Shown here piece by piece: positions 46,577-59,390 of a DNA stretch of 64,000 nt. The notes below the pieces were generated by a model. It was not told the origin of the DNA. It saw only the letters and a list, made by a program, of their open reading frames with translations, and did not search any database. The stretch covers positions 1,577,001 to 1,641,000 of the forward strand of contig JAJKFL010000011.1 of assembly GCA_021186555.1 (NCBI GenBank), given 5' to 3'. The position numbers and the translations under genes are program-made. The first letter of the stretch is position 1; each line of letters opens with the position of its first letter. This DNA is from Reticulitermes speratus (lineage: Eukaryota > Arthropoda > Insecta > Blattodea > Rhinotermitidae).

Positions 46577-46984
46577 ATATAATAACCATGGCTCAACAGC
46601 CCTATATGGGCTCGGGCCTCCTCTAGCCTCCTCTTTTCGAGGTTACTAAGCCGTGCGCATTCGTGGCAGTTGGTGACTGATCAACTGGCCGCGCTACTGT
46701 TCTATCGATCCTGATGTGCCCGCCAGAGCCATCTGGCAGGCAGTCAGGAGACTTGAGTGAGAAATGGAGGCAATTTGGCTTACGCAACATTTTTATTCAT
46801 GCCCGTAAGGTTCTTTTACATGCCGTAAATCTACGACATGGGACCGACGGCTTTACTTACCCTCCGAAGGAAGTTGTGCTCCGGATTTTTATCACCCTTA
46901 AAAATTCATCGACCTCGGTCGGGATCGAACCCGCGAACCTTGGGTCCAGTGGCGAGCACGCTAACCACTAGTCCACCGAGGTCG
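46577..46984 (-). mobile_element. SINE-A copy 4, full length, 13 bp TSD
   Basis: Reverse complement, with an intact head at right (ctagtccaccgaggtcga). Flanked by aaaactagcatat at 46564-46576 and 46985-46997. Confidence 0.95.
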
Positions 46985-47163
46985 AAAACTAGCATATGCT
47001 ATATCTTTAAAGTTCGGAAGACAGATTAACAGGCAATACATATAAAATACCAGTACCACCAGAAACCAATATTTACAACCAACCTTCCAAAACATAAGAA
47101 GCAAAATAAACTCGGACAACCATACCCACGTGAAACAAACCCTGCAAGACACAAACCAATCCA

Positions 47164-50100
47164 TGCAGTCTATGCTGTGTTTCATCTGCTACGTCAACAT
47201 AAGACAGCACAATCCATGCAGTCTATGCTGTGTTTCATCTGCTACGTCAACATAAGACAGCACAATCCATGCAGTCTATGCTGTGTTTCATCTGCTACGT
47301 CAACATAAGACAGCACAATCCATGCAGTCTATGCTGTGTTTCATCTGCTACGTCAACATAAGACAGCACAATCCATGCAGTCTATGCTGTGTTTCATCTG
47401 CTACGTCAACATAAGACAGCACAATCCATGCAGTCTATGCTGTGTTTCATCTGCTACGTCAACATAAGACAGCACAATCCATGCAGTCTATGCTGTATTT
47501 CATCTGCTACGTCAACATAAGACAGCACAATCCATGCAGTCTATGCTGTGTTTCATCTGCTACGTCAACATAAGACAGCACAATCCATGCAGTCTATGCT
47601 GTGTTTCATCTGCTACGTCAACATAAGACAGCACAATCCATGCAGTCTATGCTGTGTTTCATCTGCTACGTCAACATAAGACAGCACAATCCATGCAGTC
47701 TATGCTGTGTTTCATCTGCTACGTCAACATAAGACAGCACAATCCATGCAGTCTATGCTGTATTTCATCTGCTACGTCAACATAAGACAGCACAATCCAT
47801 GCAGTCTATGCTGTGTTTCATCTGCTACGTCAACATAAGACAGCACAATACATGCAGTCTATGCTGTGTTTCATCTGCTACGTCAACATAAGACAGCACA
47901 ATCCATGCAGTCTATGCTGTGTTTCATCTGCTACGTCAACATAAGACAGCACAATCCATGCAGTCTATGCTGTGTTTCATCTGCTACGTCAACATAAGAC
48001 AGCACAATCCATGCAGTCTATGCTGTATTTCATCTGCTACGTCAACATAAGACAGCACAATCCATGCAGTCTATGCTGTATTTCATCTGCTACGTCAACA
48101 TAAGACAGCACAATCCATGCAGTCTATGCTGTATTTCATCTGCTACGTCAACATAAGACAGCACAATCCATGCAGTCTATGCTGTGTTTCATCTGCTACG
48201 TCAACATAAGACAGCACAATCCATGCAGTCTATGCTGTGTTTCATCTGCTACGTCAACATAAGACAGCACAATCCATGCAGTCTATGCTGTGTTTCATCT
48301 GCTACGTCAACATAAGACAGCACAATCCATGCAGTCTATGCTGTGTTTCATCTGCTACGTCAACATAAGACAGCACAATCCATGCAGTCTATGCTGTGTT
48401 TCATCTGCTACGTCAACATAAGACAGCACAATCCATGCAGTCTATGCTGTATTTCATCTGCTACGTCAACATAAGACAGCACAATCCATGCAGTCTATGC
48501 TGTGTTTCATCTGCTACGTCAACATAAGACAGCACAATCCATGCAGTCTATGCTGTATTTCATCTGCTACGTCAACATAAGACAGCACAATCCATGCAGT
48601 CTATGCTGTGTTTCATCTGCTACGTCAACATAAGACAGCACAATCCATGCAGTCTACGCTGTGTTTCATCTGCTACGTCAACATAAGACAGCACAATCCA
48701 TGCAGTCTACGCTGTGTTTCATCTGCTACGTCAACATAAGACAGCACAATCCATGCAGTCTATGCTGTATTTCATCTGCTACGTCAACATAAGACAGCAC
48801 AATCCATGCAGTCTATGCTGTATTTCATCTGCTACGTCAACATAAGACAGCACAATCCATGCAGTCTATGCTGTATTTCATCTGCTACGTCAACATAAGA
48901 CAGCACAATCCATGCAGTCTATGCTGTATTTCACCTGCTACGTCAACATAAGACAGCACAATCCATGCAGTCTATGCTGTATTTCATCTGCTACGTCAAC
49001 ATAAGACAGCACAATCCATGCAGTCTATGCTGTGTTTCATCTGCTACGTCAACATAAGACAGCACAATCCATGCAGTCTACGCTGTGTTTCATCTGCTAC
49101 GTCAACATAAGACAGCACAATCCATGCAGTCTACGCTGTGTTTCATCTGCTACGTCAACATAAGACAGCACAATCCATGCAGTCTATGCTGTGTTTCATC
49201 TGCTACGTCAACATAAGACAGCACAATCCATGCAGTCTATGCTGTGTTTCATCTGCTACGTCAACATAAGACAGCACAATCCATGCAGTCTACGCTGTGT
49301 TTCATCTGCTACGTCAACATAAGACAGCACAATCCATGCAGTCTATGCTGTGTTTCATCTGCTACGTCAACATAAGACAGCACAATCCATGCAGTCTAGC
49401 TGTGTTTCATCTGCTACGTCAACATAAGACAGCACAATCCATGCAGTCTACGCTGTGTTTCATCTGCTACGTCAACATAAGACAGCACAATCCATGCAGT
49501 CTACGCTGTGTTTCATCTGCTACGTCAACATAAGACAGCACAATCCATGCAGTCTACGCTGTGTTTCATCTGCTACGTCAACATAAGACAGCACAATCCA
49601 TGCAGTCTACGCTGTGTTTCATCTGCTACGTCAACATAAGACAGCACAATCCATGCAGTCTACGCTGTGTTTCATCTGCTACGTCAACATAAGACAGCAC
49701 AATCCATGCAGTCTACGCTGTGTTTCATCATGCTACGTCAACATAAGACAGCACAATCCATGCAGTCTACGCTGTGTTTCATCTGCTACGTCAACATAAG
49801 ACAGCACAATCCATGCAGTCTACGCTGTGTTTCATCTGCTACGTCAACATAAGACAGCACAATCCATGCAGTCTACGCTGTGTTTCATCTGCTACGTCAA
49901 CATAAGACAGCACAATCCATGCAGTCTACGCTGTGTTTCATCTGCTACGTCAACATAAGACAGCACAATCCATGCAGTCTACGCTGTGTTTCATCTGCTA
50001 CGTCAACATAAGACAGCACAATCCATGCAGTCTACGCTGTGTTTCATCTGCTACGTCAACATAAGACAGCACAATCCATGCAGTCTACGCTGTGTTTCAT

Positions 50101-52704
50101 CTGCTACGTCAACATAAGACAGCACAATCCATGCAGTCTACGCTGTGTTTCATCTGCTACGTCAACATAAGACAGCACAATCCATGCAGTCTATGCTGTG
50201 TTTCATCTGCTACGTCAACATAAGACAGCACAATCCATGCAGTCTATGCTGTATTTCATCTGCTACGTCAACATAAGACAGCACAATCCATGCAGTCTAC
50301 TGCTGTGTTTCATCTGCTACGTCAACATAAGACAGCACAATCCATGCAGTCTAGCTGTGTTTCATCTGCTACGTTCAACACACAGTTATAAGACCAAACA
50401 CACAATCCATGCAGTCTATCTGTGTTTCATCTGCTACGTCAACATAAGACAGCACAATCCATGCAGTCTAGCTGTGTTTCATCTGCTACGTCAACATTAA
50501 GACAGCACAATCCATGCAGTCTATGCTGTGTTTCATCTGCTACGTCAACATAAGACAGCACAATCCATGCAGTCTACGCTGTGTTTCATCTGCTACGTCA
50601 ACATAGACAGCACAATCCATGCAGTCTAGCTGTGTTTCATCTGCTACGTCAACATAAGACAGCACAATCCATGCAGTCTAGCTGTGTTTCATCTGCTACG
50701 TCACATAAGACAGCACAATCCATGCAGTCTATGCTGTGTTTCATCTGCTACGTCAACATAAGACAGCACAATCCATGCAGTCTATGCTGTGTTTCATCTG
50801 CTTACGTCAACATAAGACAGCACAATCCATGCAGTCTATGCTGTATTTCATCTGCTACGTCAACATAAGACAGCACAATCCATGCAGTCTATGCTGTGTT
50901 TCATCTGCTACGTCAACATAAGACAGCACAATCCATGCAGTCTATGCTGTGTTTCATCTGCTACGTCAACATAAGACAGCACAATCCATGCAGTCTATGC
51001 TGTGTTTCATCTGCTACGTCAACATAAGACAGCACAATCCATGCAGTCTATGCTGTTTTCATCTGCTACGTCAACATAAGACAGCACAATCCATGCAGTC
51101 TATGCTGTTTTCATCTGCTACGTCACATAAGACAGCACAATCCATGCAGTCTATGCTGTTTTCATCTGCTACGTCAACATAAGACAGCACAATCCATGCA
51201 GTCTATGCTGTGTTTCATCTGCTACGTCAACATAGACAGCACAATCCATGCAGTCTAGCTGTGTTTCATCTGCTACGTCACATAAGACAGCACAATCATG
51301 CAGTCTATGCTGTTTTCATCTGCTACGTCAACATAAGACAGCACAATCCATGCAGTCTATGCTGTGTTTCATCTGCTACGTCAACATAAGACAGCACAAT
51401 CATCAGTCTATGCTGTATTTCATCTGCTACGTCAACATAAGACAGCCAATCCATGCAGTCTATGCTGTTTTCATCTGCTACGTCAACATAAGACGCACAA
51501 TCCATGCAGTCTATGCTGTTTCATCTGCTACGTCAACATAAGACAGCACAATCCATGCAGTCTAGCTGTTTATCTGTACGTCAACATAGACGCACAATCT
51601 GCATCTTGCTGTTTTCATCTGCTACGTCAACATAAGACAGCACAATCCATGCAGTCTATGCTGTATTTCATCTGCTACGTCAACATAAGACAGCACAATC
51701 CATGCAGTCTATGCTGTTTTCATCTGTACGTCAACATAAGACAGCACAATCCATGCAGTCTATGCTGTGTTTCATCTGCTACGTCAACTAGACAGCACAC
51801 AATCATCTGCTGTATTATCTGTATCATACGCACAATCACAGTTATGCTGCATCTACCCAGTCAACATAGCGCAATCATCGCTATCTGTATCATTGTACGC
51901 ACAAGCGACAATCCACATATGCGTATTATCTGCTGTAATAAGCCATCTGCGTCTAAAGATGTATTCTCATCTACGTACATAACGCACAACCATGCAGTCT
52001 AGCGACATCTTCGTCATACGCAATCATGTCTTGCTGATTTATCTGCTACGTCAACATAAGACGACAATCATGCAGTCTATGCTGTATTATCACTCAACAA
52101 GACACAAACCATGCAGTCTATGCTGTTTTCATCTGCAGTAATAACAGCACATCCATCAGCAGCTGTTTCATGTCGTCATCTAGACCAATCCTGCATCTAT
52201 GCTTCAGACGAACATAAGACAGCACAATCCATGCAGTCTATGCTGTTTTCATCTGCTACGTCACATAAGACAGACATCTCATCATGTGTATTTATCTGTA
52301 GTCACTACGCATCATCATACAGCACAATCACTACTGTTATGCACTTAGATCGTTACGTTTCTCTAGCAACTAAGACAAATCCAAACTGACAATCACATAT
52401 CTTTCGTTTTATTATCAATCTAAGAACATATACATGGTCATCAGTCCATTAAATAACATTGTTATCTATTTATTCGCTAGTACTTAATCACTGTGCATAA
52501 ATTTACCATTTCATCTGCTAAGTCAACATAGACAGCACAATCCATGCAGTCTATGCTGGTTTTCCATCTGCTACGTCAACATAAGACAGCACAATCCATG
52601 CAGTCTATGCTGTGTTTCATCTGCTACGTCAACATAAGACAGCACAATCCATGCAGTCTATGCTGTATTTCATCTGCTACGTCAACATAAGACAGCACAA
52701 TCCA
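47164..52704. repeat. 53 bp satellite-like array (second), about 5.5 kb
   Basis: Unit tgcagtctatgctgtgtttc, then atctgctacgtcaacataag, then acagcacaatcca. About 87 near-identical units to about 51795, a heavily indel-laden stretch (about 51550-52400), unrelated-looking sequence, then four clean units at 52505-52704. Two variable sites (ta[t/c]gctgt[g/a]) form blocks: tacgctgtg dominates about 49380-50150. ORFs inside are artefacts. Confidence 0.97.
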
Positions 52705-52865
52705 CAAACGTTTAAAAACAACCAATTTAACTTTTTAAACGTTAGTTTTACTTTACTCTACACAATACTACTGACACAGCAACACGTATTTTAACAAATC
52801 TGTAAAATTCAGATCCCAATTCTAGACATAATTACAGTTGTATACATTTCTTTCATGTATTTTAT

Positions 52866-52912
52866 ACAACGGGTCTGAAGATGACCCTTCGAGGTCGAAA
52901 CATGTTGCCACA
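52866..52912 (+). ncRNA. Hammerhead-like core, copy 3
   Basis: Plus read: CTGAAGA (52875-52881), stem II GACC-cttcga-GGTC, GAAA (52897-52900), CATGTTGCC. Box, stem II and GAAA all fit the consensus order. Stem III and stem I are not clear. Confidence 0.35.
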
Positions 52913-53267
52913 TGAAATATATAACATATACTAGATGTGTTGACTGCATTTTATTTTTCTTTATTACTTTATCTTAATTACCCGGCATGCAAATCGAACT
53001 TTTTTGCGCCAAATTATATTCAATGATCTCAGATCCGTCTGGCTCTGCGGTATTTTTCACAATTATCTGGTAAACGACATAATTTTCGCAAAAAAAAAAA
53101 ATATATCTGACATGAAATGTGTGTTTTATTTTCTCCGCAATTTTAAGCTGAAACTTTTCTTCATCCGCGAAGTATTCAGACAAATATTATCACAAAGGCC
53201 CTTAAGTCTTCATCTAAAGTACCCGACATTTATGTCCGATGTTAAACTAAACTTAGAAATTCTCGGC

Positions 53268-53408
53268 ATACTTTAATAAAACTCCCAATTATCAAATTTC
53301 ACCCAAATCCGTCCAGCAGGAACAGAGTTATGCTATGCGGACAAACGCACAGACATGATGACGCCAACAGACGCTTCTCGCAACTCTGTGAAAGTGCCTA
53401 AAACGACT
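53268..53408 (-). repeat. Repeat G, copy 5 (fragment)
   Basis: Plus read: atcaaatttcacccaaatcc, then gtccagcaggaacagagtta, then gacgcttctcgcaactctgt, the inverse of the G core. Confidence 0.6.
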
Positions 53409-53512
53409 GGCAACTACCATGGTTCAACTCCCGGCAGGTCCCCACGTCACGATCAGCTCTGGGTATCCTATCCAACGTGTACAAAGAGATTTCAGTGGAA
53501 TTACCACTCCCC

Positions 53513-53978
53513 TCATTCATTCATTCTGCAGTCTGTCTTACGACAGGTCCGTAGCCTCTTCAAAGCGAATTCTCCACAGGGTGCGATCCAGTGCTTCCTC
53601 TTTCAATTTACAGTACATTTTCTTTTCCTTAAGGTCATCCAGTAGCTGCTTACGCCTTCTTCGTCGTCTTCACGTCATTTCTATCCTTCCCTCTAACTTT
53701 CTTTCAATCGCGTGTTTTAGAAGGCAGTTTCTACGCAAGATGTGACCAATCCAGTTAGCCTTTCTTCTTTTTATTGTATGTACGATATTCCTCTCCTCCT
53801 TCACTCTGTGTAATACTTCTTCATTTCTCACACGATCGGTCCAACTGATCTTCTCCATTCTTCTCCAGCACCACATTTCAAAACTTTCCAGATACTTCCG
53901 ATCTACTTTCCGAAGTGTCCACGTTTCAGCACCACACAAAGCTATGCTCCAAATGTAGCACTTTACTAGTTTCCTCCC
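53513..53978 (-). mobile_element. LINE-F copy 2
   Basis: Minus-strand peptide GRKLVKCYIWSIALCGAETW, then RKYLESFEMWCWRRMEKISW, RVRNEEVLHRVKEERN, RRKANWIGHILRRNCLLKHA and LEGRIE, then a further C-terminal part in other frames. The 3' end has (GAAT)n at about 53513-53526. It breaks at 53978 into unrelated sequence that resembles a foldback end (cggaacatcctgta at about 54190-54206). Confidence 0.88.
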
Positions 53979-54270
53979 CTCATACACCTTAATAATTGGG
54001 TGCTTATGAACAGGCAAGTCTAATTTGTACATTACAGTCCACAGGGCCAACAGCATACGGTTTCACATCGCCTCAGCAACTGCGGTTATGAAGGACTATG
54101 CAAGCGTCCAGTGCACAGTTGTGTTCTATTGGTAATGCAAAACGGAATACAACTACGTGATGTGCAGAAAAACACCGATGCCGCTCATACGGAACATCCT
54201 GTAGACTGTACACTTGTAAGTTCCTCTTTGGAACCCTAATGTCCCTCTTCTCAAAATTTGGGGGCTATAA

Positions 54271-54415
54271 CTAACTAACTAACTCCATGGAGCACAGTCC
54301 TTCTTGAGAAGCTAACAGGTCGTCAGCTAGTCAAGAAATTCCCCGCATTTTATGGAACCCGAAGGTTCATTACCGCACTCACAAGAGCCCGCCACCTGCC
54401 CTATCAATTTGAGGG
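54271..54415 (-). mobile_element. LINE-E 3' UTR fragment with (TTAG)n tail
   Basis: ctaactaactaactccatgg, then agcacagtccttcttgagaa, then tcaagaaattccccgcattt, then ggaacccgaaggttcattac: the 3' UTR only, inverse orientation. Confidence 0.85.
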
Positions 54416-54918
54416 CTATACCTTTCAATAAGCCACACCACTTTATTCTACCAAAATCATCATTCAGTGCCTTTATAACATCCCACACTGTATCAAACAT
54501 GCGGTTCAAAAATTAAACCACTAATCAATCAATCAATCAATCAACCGTAAGAGAGGGAATGCCTACTGACTTGGCGAAAACTTTCGTTTTACATCGGGAA
54601 AAACTAAGTGACTTAGAAAAAGTTCTTAACTTAACATGAACACTTTTTAACATTATGCTGATCTTGATGAAGACATATATATATATACTGACAAATATAT
54701 GATGCACGCTCTTCCGTGAAAAAGTTAATGGCCCTATCTTGTAAGCCGGTAAAGAAATTCAGTGCTTGCAGAAGTATAATTGTGTTCACAAACACCCCTC
54801 CTCCGACCATCCTGAGTCAATTATTGTGTCTCCACCTTCAGGCGACATTCTGCAAGGCCCACTTTAACATCTGGAGTGTTTTACTGAACGGCGCTGCCAG
54901 TTGCTAAGCTTATATGTA

Positions 54919-54968
54919 GGACTGGAGCAATGAAACTGACAGGGAAAAACAGAACAGGAGAAATCCCG

Positions 54969-55005
<37 letters not shown>

Positions 55006-55100
55006 CCAAATGCCCATCTGAAATCAAACGGCCTGGAACTGAACTCGGGCCTCCGTGGTCAGAGGACCGCAACTAACCACCTGAACTAAGCCACGGCACC
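54919..55100 (-). mobile_element. SINE-C copy 5 with internal (CA)n
   Basis: Head at right (minus: gtgccgtggcttagttcagg, box B-like gagttcagttcc). The middle carries (ca)16 or so at 54969-55001, in place of the usual gtgggatttgtggtgg segment. Confidence 0.75.
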
Positions 55101-55304
55101 CATTTTCGTATTACTCGTCAAAATATTCATGCGGTTTCCTAGTGTCTACATTCCTTGAGGTCTTCTACGGACCCCGTATACATACACCTAACTGGCCCTA
55201 CATCCCACCCACTACAATTGATGACACTAACGACATTTGGTGAACGCAATGTTCAGTAACAAACAAAAGTCAAACTCGTCCCTGTTCACGCCATGCAGGT
55301 AAAA

Positions 55305-56370
55305 AGGGGGAGTTGTGGTATAGCTCCAATCACTCTTAACGCCGGCGTCAGATGGACGAGGTGAGTGGCCAACTTAACGCCGGCGTCAGATGGACGAAGT
55401 GAGTGGCCAACTTCACGACGGCGTCGGACGAGGTGAGTGGCCAACTTCACGCCGGCGTCAGATGGACGAGGTGAGTGGCCAACTTCACGCCGGCGTCAGA
55501 TGGACGAGGTGAGTGGCCAACTTAACGCCGGCGTCAGATGGACGAGGTGAGTGGCCAACTTAACGCCGGCGTCAGATGGACGAGGTGAGTGGCCAACTTA
55601 ACGCCGGCGTCAGATGAGGTGAGTGGCCAACTTAACGCCGGCGTCAGATGGACGAGGTGAGTGGCCAACTTAACGCCGGCGTCAGATGGACGAGGTGAGT
55701 GGCCAACTTCACGCCGGCGTCAGATGGACGAGGTGAGTGGCCAACTTAACGCCGGCGTCAGATGGACGAGGTGAGTGGCCAACTTCACGCCGGCGTCAGA
55801 TGGACGAGGTGAGTGGCCAACTTAACGCCGGCGTCAGATGGACGAGGTGAGTGGCCAACTTAACGCCGGCGTCAGATGGACGAGGTGAGTGGCCAACTTA
55901 ACGCCGGCGTCAGATGGACGAGGTGAGTGGCCAACTTAACGCCGGCGTCAGATGGACGAGGTGAGTGGCCAACTTAACGCCGGCGTCAGATGGACGAGGT
56001 GAGTGGCCAACTTCACGCCGGCGTCAGATGGACGAGGTTAGTGGCCAACTTAACGCCGGCGTCAGATGGACGAGGTGAGTGGCCAACTTAATGCCGGCGT
56101 CAGATGGACGAGGTGAGTGGCCAACTTCACGCCGGCGTCAGATGGACGAGGTGATTGGCCAACTTAACGCCGGCGTCAGATGGACGAGGTGAGTGGCCAA
56201 CTTCACGCTGCAGCCGCTTAACCCCCAGGAAAGACCGCGGCATCCACTGAATAGAAGGCTGGGTGGGCGCCAGAGCTCGTCTGGACACTCTTTAAAAGAT
56301 AATCTCCTGTCCGTGCAGGGAACCGAACACCAGACTAACCTCCCCGTGACACAGTCACTATAACGGCTCC
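55305..56370 (-). mobile_element. SINE-D copy 9, expanded internally
   Basis: Left of the array is gtggtatagctccaatcact (tail side). Right of it are gcagccgcttaacccccagg, gaatagaaggctgggtgggc, gccagagctcgtctggacac and the head (minus box B-like gtgttcggttccc). Every part of SINE-D is present once, except the segment multiplied at 55335-56200. Confidence 0.85.
55335..56200. repeat. 38 bp array inside SINE-D, about 23 units
   Basis: Unit cttaacgccggcgtcagatg, then gacgaggtgagtggccaa. It alternates cttaacgcc / cttcacgcc. In an ordinary SINE-D, cttaacctcggc and cttcacgccgcggc lie one unit length apart, which explains the register of the duplication. Confidence 0.95.
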
Positions 56371-58109
56371 CCCCCAGGATTACTAGTCACACTGGATATA
56401 TTGTCTAAAAACCCTGAAAGCAGTAAAATAAACAGATACAACTATATATACTATAACCGCAGCAGTTTCAAAACAATGACGATGGCCAAAAGAGACGGAA
56501 ACAACACATGGGCGTGCTGTTAACACCAGTACATGCGTACTTGAACGGTCTTTGTTTACAGCCTTGTAATTAATGACAAATCAGTTCAAGACAAGCTTCA
56601 TTCCTTCTTATTGACTTCCAGCAGTTGCGTTCGCTCCCAGCTTCGCAGCAACTTCGCATTTAAAACAAGTCGCGTTTCACATGCTACGTCCTACCGTTAC
56701 AGACTAAGGAGACACATAAAAAGTACAGCTCATTTGTTAGTTTTTGGCCGGTGAAAAACCTAGGCCACCTGGCGGTCGGTCCTAATCCGTGACGTTGCAT
56801 CTTGTTTCGTCAACCAATCCGCTATCACTAGCACCGTACAAGTGACTCGCCCCTAGTCTACGGCTTGAAAAATTCTAGTGAACAGAAACTAACAATTGAA
56901 CTACAACATGTTTCACGGCTGATCAGCTACAGTCTATTATGTAGTCATTAAACTACAATCACCAATATACAGGACCGTTTAACAATACAGGCTGACATCA
57001 GTGATGCAATCAACATTTAAACAACGATCTATTTGTAATATACAGGGATTGGTGTTCGAGCAATATCACATTTCCTGCAGAAGCAAATGCATTGTACAAT
57101 CCGCGGAGAAAATAGGAAAATCCAACTATTAAATGTACGTCCAATTCGTGAGGAGAGAGTAATAGATAAAATACATGACACAGGATCTTCGTGCGGTATT
57201 GTCACGATGACAAACCGGGACAATGTGCACCCAGAAAAGAACATACACATAAAAATTTTGTTTTGGAAAGTTTTGCATGAGACGTGAAAGATAAAATGCG
57301 TGCTTCTCGAACAGCGTGAAGATGCGCAGTGCCTCAAGATAGGGTACAACGGTCAGTTCACTGATAAGGATGAGCATTCCAGTTCCAATGACGAACTTCT
57401 TATGGCAGTCTGACGAGAAGACGAACGGCGATCGTTCAAACTGACACCGTAGGCAGAAATTTTGGTACACTTCGTCAAATAACTAATGTAATGGCAAAAA
57501 CAGCAAGTGGCTAATGAAGTTACATGACACTTAACGACTTGTCTTGTTTTGCTGCGTATTTAGCAAGATAAACAGAAATGTGGCAACGCTAATTTGCTGA
57601 TGAGGCACAAAAACACTTCGTCACTGTTTTAATGCTCGTACAAAATTTGTTCGAAATTACATCACTGAACAAGTGACGACGTAAGGTCAGAAGACAGAAT
57701 AATCCACTTCTTCGCTTCGTGTCCAGAAGAAGAAGAAGGAAAAAAGGAGCAAAGTATACTGCGGGTGAAAAGTCGCGGTTCGTAAACCAATGCAGGGTCC
57801 ACTCGAAGGAGGTCAGTTTATCTCTCATTTAAACGTTAGCAGTTACAAGCCCAACACTGGAGTATCCATACCACGCACTTCTACGAAAGGCAGACATAAA
57901 CACGACTTTACATCGGTGAATACACAACCCACTGAATCCAGAAATGATTCATCCATAACATTTAAAAATTTAAGGTCCTACTGCATATCCATAATCAGGC
58001 TCAATCCGTTTATACTAAGAGTCGAAAGAAACCAACACACACACACACCTGTGGGCAAAATGCATTAATGTTAAACCGGGCAGTACGTTCAAGCTGCTGT
58101 GCGCTGGTA
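56371..58109. other. Unassigned intron sequence
   Basis: No repeat family recognised. ORFs at 57029-57349, 57129-57470 and 57790-58068 show no domain I recognise. Confidence 0.5.
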
Positions 58110-58117
58110 GGCTAGTG

Positions 58118-58423
58118 CAGCGGTCGCCAACCGGTGGTCCGCGAGAAAATTTTGGTGGTCCGTGGAGAAATTTGGACATTATTTGCAATTTTTATGTTTA
58201 TTATACTGTTTCATTATATTCACTATATTCATTATATATTAATATCACACTAATAATTTTGTTATAATTAAACAAGTGCATTTCATATTAATAAAATGGA
58301 ACTTTTATGATCATTATTTTATAGATGTTTGTACCTTTTTAAAAAAAATTCATGTTAGTGGTCCGCGGGATTCAAAATTGTGAGTTTGGTGGTCCGTGAG
58401 GTCCGAATGGTTGGCGACCGCTG
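58118..58423. mobile_element. hAT-type MITE, 306 bp
   Basis: Inverted repeats cagcggtcgccaacc and ggttggcgaccgctg, 15 bp perfect, with subterminal ggtggtccg repeats. Flanks ggctagtg (58110-58117) and ggctagat (58424-58431) match 6 of 8 and have the CTAG centre typical of hAT targets. The interior is very A/T-rich. Confidence 0.88.
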
Positions 58424-58746
58424 GGCTAGATGTCTGCATTGCACATCCTTGTTACTAATGCGCCCGTTAACAAAAGGAACTGGTGTGACGAGTCTAGAAC
58501 TGCGTTTTGGACGTTGTGACACGGAAGTAGTCGCGATAAACACGCGATCTGACGCGTATAAGTAGGCATGAACAGTCTGTAATGTAACGTCAGAGGTACT
58601 GGAAGCTGAAAGACAAAGCACTAGATCGCACTCTGTGAACTCGCTTTGGAAGACGCTACGGACCTGTCGTAAGACAGACTGCGTGATGGCATGCGTAACC
58701 TGAAAGCTGCGATTCTGCCTTTGATAGACAGGTATCGATGAAACGA

Positions 58747-58787
58747 TAGGTAGATGGATGGATGGACAGACAGATAGACAGACAGAC

Positions 58788-58818
<31 letters not shown>

Positions 58819-59260
58819 CTGACAGACACACACAGACAGACAGACAATACAGACAGACAGACAGACAGACAGATAGATAGATAGATAGATAGACAGATAG
58901 ACTGACTGACAGACACACACAGACAGACAGACAGACAGACAGATAGATAGATAGACTGACAGACACACAGACAGACAGACAATACAGACAGACAGACAGA
59001 CAGACAGATAGATAGATAGATAGATAGATAGACAGATAGATAGACTGACTGACAGACACACACAGACAGACAGACAATACAGACAGACAGGCAGATAGAT
59101 AGATAGACAGATAGACAGACTGACAGACACACACAGACAGACAGACAATACAGACAGACAGACAGACAGACAGGCAGATAGATAGATAGATAGACAGATA
59201 GACAGACTGACTGACACACACACAGACAGACAGACAATACAGACAGATAGATAGATAGAC

Positions 59261-59311
<51 letters not shown>

Positions 59312-59390
59312 CAGACAAGATAGATAGACAGATAGATAGACAAATAGATAGATAGATAGATAGATAGATAGACAGATAGACACACAGACA
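58747..59390. repeat. (GATA)n/(GACA)n compound microsatellite, about 640 bp
   Basis: Alternating blocks of agat and agac with recurring gactgacagacacacacaga and gacaatacagac interruptions at a rough 90-120 bp spacing. Minus frames are open for up to 342 codons (LSVYLSIYLS); not a gene. Confidence 0.97.

Noticed and set aside
58355-59383. Long minus-strand ORFs (up to 342 codons) rich in LSVYLSIYLS
   Set aside because: They are translations of the GATA/GACA microsatellite; no stop occurs in the repeated motif.
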